Below are positions 37,715 to 48,639 of a stretch of 64,000 bases of DNA, piece by piece (the stretch's first letter is position 1; every line of letters begins with the position of its first letter). The notes under the pieces are model-generated. The model did not search any database and had not been told where the DNA came from. It saw only the letters and a list, made by a program, of their open reading frames with translations. The translations under genes and the position numbers were made by a program. The DNA comes from Lithospermum erythrorhizon. Taxonomy: Eukaryota > Streptophyta > Magnoliopsida > Boraginales > Boraginaceae. The stretch is from positions 186,001 to 250,000 of the forward strand of contig JADFUC010001428.1 of the NCBI GenBank assembly GCA_019722365.1, in the 5' to 3' direction.

Positions 37715-38574
37715 ATGGAAGTAGAAGTCAAGCTCCGTTTGCCAAACTCCAATGCCCACCAACGTCTCTCCACCCTCCTCTCCCCACACCACCTCAAAAC
37801 TCATTTTCAAGAGAACATATTTTTCGACACCACCAACTCCCTCCTCTCCACCAACCTCGCCGCCCTCCGCCTCCGCTTCTACGACCTCGATACGCGTTGC
37901 ATCATCTCCCTCAAAGCCAAACCAATGATCACTCAAGGAGTTAGCATTGTTCAAGAAGATGAAGAAGTTATTGATCCTTCAATAGGAAGAGCATGCATGG
38001 CTCACCCATGCAAACTACTATTGTTGGATTCATCAAGAATAATCGAAAGGGTCAAAGAAGAATATGACATTGGTGATGATAGTGAAATGGTTTGCTTGGG
38101 TGGTTTCAGGAATGTTATAAGTTTTATTAGAGATACCATTAGATATTTTGTTAGAGATAGTTCAAAAGTTGAAATTTACTCCTAGAATAGAGTGGCTATA
38201 ACTATGTGGGTGCGACCTAATTTCACCTATCGAGAACCAAAACGCAACTTGGTCTTATTTTATGGAATCAAATCGACAATTAACTTTGTTATTTAGATTG
38301 ATATAAATCATATCACATTGGTGATGATACTGAAATGGTTTGTTTGGGTGGTTTCAGGAATGTGAGAAATGTGTATGAATGGAATGGATTGAAGTTGGAG
38401 CTTGATGAAACAGACTATGATTTTGGGACATGTTTTGAGATTGAATGTGAGAGTTCTGAGCCTGAAAAAGCCAAGAATTTGCTTGAGGAGATGTTGAGAA
38501 GCAATGGTATTGAGTATTCATATTCAACTGTTTCGAAATTTGCTGTTTTTCGTTCTGGAAAAATGCCTCAGTAA
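37715..38574 (+). CDS. TTM3: TTM3-like triphosphate tunnel metalloenzyme (CYTH domain), interrupted
   Basis: The ATG at 37,715 opens with MEVEVKLRL, which holds the ExExK signature (E2, E4, K6) of CYTH/TTM enzymes. These bind tripolyphosphate through metal ions inside a beta-barrel; Arabidopsis TTM3 hydrolyses tripolyphosphate. The first frame runs to about codon 134 ([10 protein letters not shown]) and then on into a stop at 38,183. The rest of the domain, starting with a second [10 protein letters not shown] and continuing [14 protein letters not shown] to FRSGKMPQ and a stop at 38,572-38,574, is in another frame 248 bp downstream. Joined at the repeat, the two parts make about 203 residues, close to the family's 210. 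The repeated 54 bp means the exact splice is unclear, and I found no GT-AG pair that joins the repeats seamlessly. Either a non-obvious splice is used or the copy is broken. Confidence 0.75.
38062..38115 (+). repeat. 54-bp direct repeat, copy 1 (TTM3 coding)
   Basis: It matches 38,310-38,363 with three mismatches over 54 bp. It encodes the same stretch ([16 protein letters not shown]) as the second copy ([16 protein letters not shown]). The copies are 248 bp apart and in different reading frames relative to the first ATG. Confidence 0.9.
38310..38363 (+). repeat. 54-bp direct repeat, copy 2 (TTM3 coding)
   Basis: Copy 2 leads straight into the genuine C-terminal coding part of TTM3. An AG lies within it at 38,352-38,353 (TTTCAG), but splicing there would need a donor leaving two bases of a codon. 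None of the obvious GT sites in copy 1 does so. Confidence 0.9.
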
Positions 38575-38858
38575 GTTGAAGGATTTGTGTGAAATATAGA
38601 GATTTGAGTTTATGCAATTATATGATACTATAAACTACTGTGAATTAATAGGTAGTTAGGTTACTTAGATGGGAGTCTATTTTTAGGCATTGAGGTGTGT
38701 TATTGTTATTGTTATATAATATTATTTGAATATGCAGAATAAAGGGGTCTTATTGTAGAGAGACTTACCTCTTATAACAAGAAGGTTATTTCTGAATAGA
38801 TCCAACATAAAGTGAAAAGACTATGTACTTTAAAATGTATATATACCACTATTTCATA

Positions 38859-41738
38859 TTATGGTCCTTTTCCCTCTACATTACCTCCATGTGAGGCAGG
38901 ATCAACTAGTCTAGTATATTTCCTGTTATGTTTCTCTCTTGCATAAAGCACCCAGAGAATCATAGACAAAGCTACTGCTGAAGACACCATTATTAAGCCA
39001 ATATAAACCCATGTACTATACTTCTTTAAATCAGGGCAATGATCCTTGTATATTCCACTGAATGTCTCTCGAACATAGGTACAATCAACCAAATCAGTTA
39101 AAAAGGGGCCGTAGTGGTACAAACCATAGCTCACGTTGACTATACTCGCCATATGTTCATACATCGATGGTCTTAAGCGCCCCACGGTGATGCATACATC
39201 GAAAAGCGAAACTTGACATACATAGTTCTTCCATACCTAAATGAATCCCAATAGAAACACAGGAGATAATTAACCTCAATTTGTAGAATCTAGACTCATT
39301 ACCAGAAAGATTGTCTTAATCTATTTGTACCTCTGTAGCATTACTGAGATCTACTTGTCCTGTTACACATTTCCTCTCCGTCATGTCTTTGTTGAACGGG
39401 TTGCAGATTGTGGGTACGGGCAAACCAGATTGATTGTAAGCAAGAGGCGGGGAAATAATTGGGAAATCGGCATTGGATATATTGATAATGATCTCATTAA
39501 CGCCTTGGATTAATTGGAAGGCGACGTCTTTGGATTCAGACAGTGATTGTTTCGCTGTTGCTGGATCTATGCAAGGGAGAATGTCATCAAGTGCAGTATG
39601 AACTCTGGGATTTTTTCCCCATTCATCCATGGCTATACATGTATCTCCTGTTGCACTAAAATGTGATGCAAAAGCGCGATATTACCATAAACGAATACTC
39701 GGACACAACTATGTAGCATAGCATCATTATCAGAAAATGCAACTTACTTATGGAAGAGCAGAAATACACCGGATAGAATAAATGTTCCGGCAACAAGAAT
39801 CCATGTTACAAATATTAGGCTGCATAAAAAATTTATCTCATAAACAGAAGGACATACATTAAATACGGAAACAATGGAAAGATTCATGAGATCATGATTT
39901 CTCACTCACATATATACAAGGAACTGAAGACCAAAGATAGAGAACGCTGCAATAAGCACATACATACAAATTAAGTAAACAAGACTTTTAACTTGAGAAT
40001 GAGGTTTCTGCAATGATTTAACAGACTTACAGAAGCCAATAAGAGCCAACACAAGCATCAGTGCAGCAACTACAATGAGAATATGCCTCCTGTAGAGAGC
40101 ACACCAGATATGCTAAGTTCCACAAAGTTAGTTTTCATGTATATTGAAAAGAACTAGGATATAACTTACCCAGTCTCCAAAACGTTTTCGATGTCCTCTT
40201 TATTCTCAACTGTTACGGTTTCAAGAGTGGTGGCGGAATAGTCCATCATCAAAACCACATTGTCGATGCTGCTCAGGACTTGCGGTGGCAGAAGTAATTT
40301 GTTAATTCCAGCTTGCTTAGAAGCAGTTAGATAAGCTGATAAATTCTTGAGATTTTTTACTACTGAATCTGCTTGACCAACCACATAGTCTAATGTATCT
40401 GTTGTGCTAGCATGGAACTTCCCTTGTCCAGTAAAGAGGACAACAGCACCAATACTGATAAAAATCTAAGCCGGTGAGAGATCATTCAACATATATAGAA
40501 CACACAATAGATTGAAAGATAGTATGGCATTTTCCTGAGCTCGCGTAACATTAGGTTTCATGTACAAAGGCATCAAGGTAATACAAGGCAGAAGAGAACT
40601 CACATTGCAGCAGTCGTGAATAATATGAGAAAGATGACCGAACAAGCATATGCACTTTTAGAGTAGCCATAGCGTCTTTGGCGATAGCAGAAACAACTAA
40701 CACAACTTAGCACCATAGAAAGACCAACTCCCACGAACCAGATCCCCGAGGTAAGGAAAAGAGGAGCAGCAGAATAAGCCAGAGACTGCATAAGAGAATC
40801 TTGATCAATTTTTCAAGAACATTCCTAATAGAACAAAACACAGCCAGCCACAGGCTACAAATTAGAGGTCAATGCAATACAACAAGAACCTATATTTTGT
40901 TAACCTATTTTGATTGGTTAACAAAATATCAGATCAAATGTTGGTGATTTGAGTCTTCCAGAGGTTCAAACTAGCATTATGTCCACCTTACTAACAATAT
41001 ATTCAGCATTCAATGAACGTCACTTTTTGATTAACTATTAGCATTTGCATTGATGATCATGAATCAATGAACTAATCGGATACCTCTTAGAAGTAAATTG
41101 GTAGAATAAAGCAAACAGAAATGTAAAAAATATGTTAAGAATCCATGAGGTTCCACCTCCGGTTAGCTAATTGATGGTAGTGAAATAGCCATGTTCTAAT
41201 AAATATCCTTGGATGTTTTTGCATATTCAACGCGAGATAACATCCTACCCTATGAAAAGAGAAAAAAACAAGGTTGGGAATCGACTTACACCAATGTAGT
41301 GTTTATTGCTGATGTTCCATCCATCTGTATAGTAGTTGAAACTATCTAGTGGATCTTTTCTATGTGTTTCCTGTGAAGCTAATATCAGAGATGAACTCTG
41401 AACATTGCTTCCCTCTTGTAACAGAGACCTCTTACCAACTCCATAAGCAACTGCATCACATTTAAGTCGAGTAACTGTTTCAAACGCAAGAATGGAATCA
41501 AGAAAATACAGTAGTTGACATTCTTTTTGAGATGGAGGAAGTTAAAACCCAAAATAAAATCAAGAAAACATAATACTCTTAGTTAACTATCTTTAGATTA
41601 AGAAAATGACGTACCATCATTAACATGAATATGAATTGTCAGAGACTCTGCATGGACTAAAGAAACTAAGAGGATGATTGAGATAATCCAAAAGATTAAT
41701 TGAGGTGCCTTTGAAATGAAACTGCTGGTGTTCATCAT
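38859..41738 (-). CDS. Multi-pass plant membrane protein (Arabidopsis At2g25270/At2g12400-type), 540 residues
   Basis: Nine exons on the minus strand (41738-41615, 41450-41290, 40785-40604, 40454-40170, 40089-40031, 39946-39910, 39819-39748, 39655-39331, 39236-38859) join in frame to 540 codons plus stop. Residues 13-30 are a hydrophobic signal (QLIFWIISIILLVSLVHA). Membrane spans follow near 102-126, 138-166, 253-274, 279-306 and 492-514. Two large extracytoplasmic loops lie between spans, the second with several Cys and Asn-X-Ser/Thr sites. A 26-residue basic tail follows the last span. This layout is that of a plant family annotated only as transmembrane proteins, some entries as plasma membrane fusion proteins. 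It resembles Tweety-like or prominin topology, but that link is inference. The molecular function is not established. The start is the first of two adjacent ATGs. Confidence 0.85.
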
Positions 41739-42629
41739 ACTTTTTTTTATATATCTATTAATTCCTTGAAAATAATTCGAAATACATAGAATTTGTCAAC
41801 TTTATGGGACTGAGATCATCAAATGTTAACAAAAAATCTTAGTATTTTCTACTTAGATAGTAGTATGTATAATATTACATCTTGGTATGAAGTGGAAACT
41901 TTCTTAGTTGTCTTCTTAGCTAATTGATTAGGAATTTAATTAGGATTTTTATGGCATTTAATGTTTTCTATTGAATATTAATCACCAACCACTGGACCTA
42001 ATGGTTAGCTGGCCGGCGTCAACATATATACTTAACCATGTTAAATGATAGTAAATCAGCCTCCATGAAAAATGGCTAAAGCTGCACATATGACATAGAT
42101 TAGCTGATATTCTAGTATTTAGACATTCAGGGACGGCTAATATTAATCATAATAAATCCGGGTCGAGATTAGAACGGTTCTTAAAACATTTTATTAGTCG
42201 GAATGTTAATTTTGCAATCCATAATATATAATTTCAGATTGATTTTTTAATTGTGTACATGAACAAATAATACTAAAATGTTGCAAAGTATGAAACCGTC
42301 ACACTAACTATTCCTCGAGGTTCCTGCTCTGGATACCATGGAGGAGTAAATCATGAGATGTGTATAGTTTTCATCTAATCGGAGTGTAATAGTAAGTTTT
42401 CTGTCATGAACAACTGATACTTGATCAACTTGCAAAACCAGATTATATCAAATGTGAAGGTATTAACAGATTTTAATGTAAACTTTCAGACTAACATTTG
42501 TTGCATCAGCTGCAGAAGTTATGGTGAAGGTTACAACCTAGAAATCATGACAAAGGATTTCCAACAAACGATCACGACAAGTTCAGATGTCGGATGTAAG
42601 TATCTACATGGCGCCAAACATCTTTCAGT
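41739..42629. other. Spacer between two minus-strand genes
   Basis: It holds the promoter and leader of the membrane-protein gene (transcribed leftwards) and the 3' untranslated part of the ASCH gene (also leftwards). AT-rich; no other gene seen. Confidence 0.55.
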
Positions 42630-45600
42630 TCAGTGCTTCCACCCTCTTGAATGACCATCCATCATATATGGCTCAAGAAATCCTATGAACTGCAATCATA
42701 AGTAGAAATCTTTCAGATTCTAGCAGAGGAAAATATGTCTCCTAAGAAAAGATTATAAGAGACTTGTTCTTCATTGGAACTCATTGGAAGCAGTGATGCA
42801 CTCAGTTGCTTGGCAAAGAATAGATAAATTGTTTAGGAATTGCATAGCATTTCTCTTAAGGGGAACCAGATTCATCATAAAGCAAAGTTCACACTACTAT
42901 ATAGAATGTCGCTTTACACTACTTTCAATACCTTACTTCCATCTCCGGACCAACGAGCACCATAACCATCAGGAACCCTTATTTCAAAGACCAAACCATG
43001 AGGGGGGACGATATGCATATTCATCCAGCAGCAACGAGTTATTAAACGTCTAACAACAGCCGTTGCAAGCTGATTCTTGTGGATATCTGCATAAGGAAGT
43101 GACTATCATTCATAAGGTTCCTATAGAATAGGGATTCTTACTAGTCAGTTATCTAATTATGTTTCACATGTTAAGATAACAGTGAAATAGACTTTAGAGG
43201 TAACTATCCATCTATAGCTGTAGAGGAGTTTATGATTGTCAGAAGATTCAATTCTGACAATGTATGTTCAAGAGTATTGACAGTAAAAATATATACAAAT
43301 TTGATGAAGATTATATTCTTAAGATGCAGACTAACAATTTCTTAAAGTGGACAAGGTAGGTAACTCATCGAGTGATCCCGGTTTAGCAAATCCTTACTTC
43401 TCCAGAACTTATTATCCATTTTAAAGCTTGGCTTTATTAACCAATAATTATGGATATGCTTCCAAGTTGCAGATTACAAACATTGCAGAGCAAGCTAATT
43501 TAGTTAAGAGGATGATCTTGTAAATTGTGATATACAGTATTCTTTCAAATCCTTCCTGTTAGATAACTCACAGAAGAAGAATGACATAACCATAATAATG
43601 TTACAAGTGGTCTTAAATAGCAAAGGATTGCATGATAGACACAATGTTGCACAAAACCAACCGCTTCCACTTAAGGTACCCCAATATTTGTCTCTGCTCC
43701 TTTCTGCATGCTTTGCCAATGCCCTAGCTCCGTCAGTCAGTTTAGAACATTTAACCTTGAGTCAGGAATTATAAGTGTGTCAAACCAATCAGTATTTGAA
43801 AGTAATTATCAAGATACGAATAATTATGGTCTATGATATAAAGGGTAAAACAGAGTGACAAGACAGGAATCATATGAAAGGCGACAACTCCATCTATTTA
43901 AGGAGTAATCGAAGAACATGCACGTGCTGGAGTATTATCAGAAGTTGTTTATACATCTAGTCTATGCAGGGAAGAAAATGATGACATCAGCACAGATATA
44001 GGTGGGGGAAGAGCTGCTGGAACTGTACCGACACTGTGTCCAAGTCCAAGAAGCCTCTGAACACCCTCATAACCTAGTCCCTGAACATGGCACAGACATA
44101 TGGGAGGGTTATCATTGTCATGCTTTGAAGACCGATATAGGAGCACGATACAATGTCCATATTTGTGGAATCAAATATTACATCCCAACAGCTACATCAT
44201 AGTGAAAATCTTAATGTTGCAGGAGCTTTTACATAAATATAAGAAGATGGCAGTAAGGGGAACCTTTTGCACTGCCATAGAAGAAAATCTTTAAAAATGC
44301 TATTGCTAACTTCCATAGGGAGAACATTCCCATAATTATGGGAGGAATATTTTCTAAAGATTACATATTAAGACAACCATCGACAAAAGCAGTTCAAAAC
44401 TGACGAGATTATATACTACGCAATGTATCACGATTCGCTTCCTTAGGTTCCATAAGGTACAGGACACTTGATGTTCCTATGAAGATCTAGTAATTACTCA
44501 TAAACTAAGATGTATTCATTATTCTGCTATGCTATACATTCGTATAAGCTTATGCTTTGCTGGTGCTTTTTCCTACCAACATTCCATAGTTCAAAGAGAT
44601 TTGGTGAACAAATTAACGAGTTTACTTTGGAAACACAACATACTTGGAAATTTATTGTCTCACTTACCAAAAGTATAGATGACATAATATCGAGAAGCTG
44701 AGAATAAGGTTTCCCCACACAGATGGCGAGGACACCGTTTGTCTTTTCCTTCTCTTCTGAGTAAAAATTCCGATAAACTTGGACACCTATGGATGCGAAA
44801 AAGAACATATAATGCAGTAATAACTCCAAGCTGAAACTAAAAATACTTAATAGAATGGTAAGCATTTTAAAAGATACTCATAGTTTATCTAGTTAGGAAA
44901 CTTTTTTTTAAAAAGAGCAGTAACAATCAGAAATGGTTGCAAGAAATCTACCTATTGCCAATTAGTTTTAACATATCAGAAATGGTTACAAGAAATCTAC
45001 CTATTGCCGATTAGTTTTAACATGGTTATCATTTGGGAAACCACACAAGTTTTCTTGTCGAATTTCTATCTCCTTAAGCTGTCACAGGGAAAGAAATAGT
45101 TCCTATCTTTAACATGGATTCATATGCAGAACTATAGCCTTATTGTACTCATATTTTTAGTAGATATTGTAAGTATCGGACTATCGGTAAATCACGAAAA
45201 TCATACCGGCAATAATTTAGATTATTATCCAGGATTGAGTCACCTACCTTCTTCAATGGTTCTTATCCCTGGAAGGACCTTCATGAGACTCTCTGATTCT
45301 AACATCTCAGCGAATGAAGCATGTCGGCGAACTTCCTGCAAATAAGAGTTTACCACACAGCCACGTTCAAACTTGTGTAACTGATTAAAATATTATACAG
45401 TACCTGTACTTGAAGCACCAAGCTTTTATTGAACAGAATGATTGCTCCTGCATCAATTCTAACAAAGCACAAAATGCCATCAAAGCATGAAATAGGAAAA
45501 AAGTATGACAGTCGAGAATTAATACGAGTAAGACTAATTAACAATACTTATATTTTCTTAGTCATATACTCCCCCGATCTTTCTATGATGATGGAAACAT

Positions 45601-48600
45601 AAGAATCTGCAAGAATGCACTGGAGCTGAAGATTAACAAGATAAGCTAGCAATCCTTTAAATACTTTAATGTGGAAGAGCAAGCAATTACACATGAAGAG
45701 CCTCATCCCCTAAGCAGGTTACAACACTGAATTTGTGCGACAAATCAAACAGTCAAAATAATTTTTTTTTTTGGCAAAACACTACCATTACTGAAATGTC
45801 TAAAGTTGGCACCAATGCATATACTTGGACATATCATTCACCACAAAATTTGACATTTCGTCTAAAGTTAGCTCTCCAATGCCTTGAACTTGTTAAAAGT
45901 GAAAGACGTAATTTCATTTTCGGACCATGGTTTACAGATCTAGCAACATCAATTTAATCGTGCTATTTATCTCACAAAACTGACACTTAAGAAGTCCGTG
46001 AAATTATTTGGAGTCCAAAAATGTAAGGGTGTAAGTATGGAGACAGATTTCAATAATTTCAACTCAGAGAAACCATTTCCTTGCACTAAGAATATACTTC
46101 TGATGTACCTTAATAAGGAAACATCAAGGTATGAAAAATAGTTAAGACAATTGGAAATATTAGGACCAAGAAGACTAGGATGGGGAACGAGTTGTGTTGA
46201 AAGGGGGTGAAGAAAGTCTCCAAAAGCTATATTTCTCAGGACAGAATATAGGAAAGCAATACAAAAACTGCATAGATTCACCGAATAGACTTATATAACT
46301 GGAAATAACTCGTACTTGTTGTAATCACCAATAGCACACCTCCCCTCGATAGTTTTTTGTCCATCTGTAAATGAAAAGTGCATTCAGGTAAGCTATTTTG
46401 GGATTTAAATACATTTTAAGATTTATTTGCATGTTTGGTAAACTAGGATATTCTATAGGGTAGGAATATAGGGATCATAAAAGCTGTTGAGGAACTTTCA
46501 GAAAATGATGGACTTTTAAGCATTTCTTATAGAGCTTTTTTCCCCACCCTTTTCCTTTGAAAAGAACTAGGATATTTAGTGAAATTTTTTTTCCAGATAT
46601 ATTTAACGTTTTTTACCTCTGAGTTGGGTAAAATATGGTTCTTGAACATGCAGCTCGAAATCCACAGCTTTGATAACCTTGAAGCGCAAAACAAAAAAAT
46701 ATTTCAAAAGGTAAGGCGAATCATGGTTGATAATAAGAGAATAAAATATATAATCAATTGGAACTCACATCTAGCAGTTTAGAACCTTCTTTGGAAAGTA
46801 GTTCATTCCATTCATCTTCATTTTGATCAGAAGAAATGCCCTCATTAACCGATATGGCCTTCTGATGAGTTGTCACGATTGTACTAGAATGCAATAATGA
46901 TTCTGCTAGACGCTTGTATAAAGGATATGGTGGAACCCCTACAGAAGGACCTGCCATAAACATGACGAAATACATAAATAACCATGTCACTAAATCTCGT
47001 AATGATTAACCATGTCAACTTTATGGGTTAATACAATAGAACATACATTGATTAACCATGTCAACTTTATGGGTTAATAAAATAGAACATACATTCTTAA
47101 GGATAACACTCAAAACACATGTTGCTACAAATATTCATGGGTAGATGCTATGAAACACTGTGTCAAATCAAAACCAGTCCATGAAATGCCCAGAGCGAAG
47201 AAAAAATTCCCACTTCACCTTTCCACCTTTTAGTGAGGAAAAAGAAGTCCATACCATAAATAAACATAAATATCTGAAAGACTAAAAGTGCAACTACATT
47301 CATGAAAGTTTTGAAGAAACCAATAATCATAATAACAAACATGCTACCTAATACCTCAAACTGAATCCTATTGTAAGTACAATCCAATAAACAGAAGATA
47401 TGCACACCGTGTAATGATGATAGCAATGTGCACCGAAGTTATTTCTTGCTAATAAGAAGTGTAGCACCTTAGAAAGATTAATAAACATTCTAGGTAGAAG
47501 TAGAAATAACAATTCCCTCTCCCCCCGGCCCCCTACCTGCTCCGGTGAATGGCTAACAAACCATTAAAAAAAGCTTTCACAAGTATTGTACATTGACAAC
47601 CATCAAATTAATATATTAAACCCGTCATTAAACTCATTGATAGTTCCTCTACCCCAATTGTTAGGAACACAGGCCATCAATACTTTCAGCCAATTGGTCC
47701 AACAATATAGAACTAGAACAACTAAGCACATCATGGAACACGTCTTGAAAATGCAAAACACAAAGGCAATATGGAGAAAAGGAAACAACTGATAAAGCAG
47801 AATGAACGGCATTAAAACAAGGTGAAAAAGCCATCCACCAAACAAACAAACTTTTCTTTATAAAAATATTACCCCATCCTAGAAAGATTTGCCTCACTTC
47901 TGAATTTCTTGAATGGTCAAACTAAATGTAAACTTTCGAAGCCTTTTATTCATTAAACATAACTTTTAACTTGAGTCAAAATTATAATGTTAATAGTAAA
48001 TTATTAAACGACGTTAAAAAAATAATATTTTGATATATTTTCACCAAATATCATACAACATAAATAAAAATACTTCAATTCATTCAAAAAGTCAACTATC
48101 AAAAGTGACAATCTTTTTTAGATGGAGAGATTAGGTGACAACCCAAGGAATGTTTATGCTATACAACCAAATTCTTTGAAAGTATATAAATTGGCGTTTA
48201 GTTGTACATATTACTCAGAACTATTAAGAGCATATTAACATTTCTCCAAAAACTAATGCAAAATATTAATTACATTTATGATAACTCTGCCACCTCTAAT
48301 GTGATATTACTCATTCAATAATGTAATATTACTGGTGAATAACACAAATGTTACACATACCATGCATAAACTTTCGACTTATGCACCATAATTCATGTCG
48401 ACAAATCAGTGAAAATAAAATAAATGGGTTGTTTAAATACATGTGGAATCACTTGAAAGTGTATTAAAAGGATCATCTTGAAGAAGTTTAAGACAATATT
48501 CTTTAGAAAACACCATTGTTGACTTTGACTTTGATGAATCTTGTTCTTTTGGGTCAACGTAAGAAGAGAGAGTCAACTTCAGAAGCTCCTCTATGCATTC

Positions 48601-48639
48601 TCTCAGATCCACTGGTGACCTTCCCGGTGATGACGTCAT
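42630..48639 (-). CDS. ASCH-domain RNA-binding protein, 395 residues
   Basis: Eleven exons on the minus strand (48639-48441, 46950-46769, 46677-46617, 46364-46316, 45458-45404, 45335-45248, 44786-44668, 44080-43955, 43755-43662, 43086-42932, 42689-42630) join in frame to 395 codons plus stop. The N-terminal part (DLRECIEELLKLTLSSY) begins a helical region. The ASCH domain spans about residues 128-251 and includes HVQEPYFTQLRDGQKTIEGR and GAIILFNKSLVLQVQEVRRH. Its KTIEGR stretch fits the conserved basic/acidic signature of ASCH folds, which are related to PUA domains and bind RNA. The C-terminal 140 residues (VPPHGLVFEIRVPDGYGARW to GFLEPYMMDGHSRGWKH) are conserved in the plant family (Arabidopsis At2g20410 and At2g43465, annotated as RNA-binding ASCH proteins). 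The biological target is unknown. The first intron is about 1.5 kb and carries a MITE. Confidence 0.87.
44926..45023. repeat. Two tandem 49-bp units in an ASCH-gene intron
   Basis: The units at 44,926-44,974 and 44,975-45,023 differ at about two positions. Shared core: AGAAATCTACCTATTGCC. It lies in the intron between 44,787 and 45,247. Confidence 0.85.
47004..47095. repeat. Two tandem 46-bp units in ASCH-gene intron 1
   Basis: The units at 47,004-47,049 and 47,050-47,095 both read GATTAACCATGTCAACTTTA at their start and differ at one or two positions. Confidence 0.85.
47872..48131. mobile_element. Stowaway-like MITE in ASCH-gene intron 1
   Basis: It begins CCCCATCCTAGAAAGATTTG after TA and ends AATCTTTTTTAGATGGAGAG close to TA. 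The inverted ends and 260-bp AT-rich non-coding body match the other Stowaway-like copies in the window. Confidence 0.6.

Noticed and set aside
37649..37954. Gly/Glu-rich minus-strand frame
   Set aside because: It is the reverse of the C-rich TTM3 leader and first coding part, an antisense shadow.
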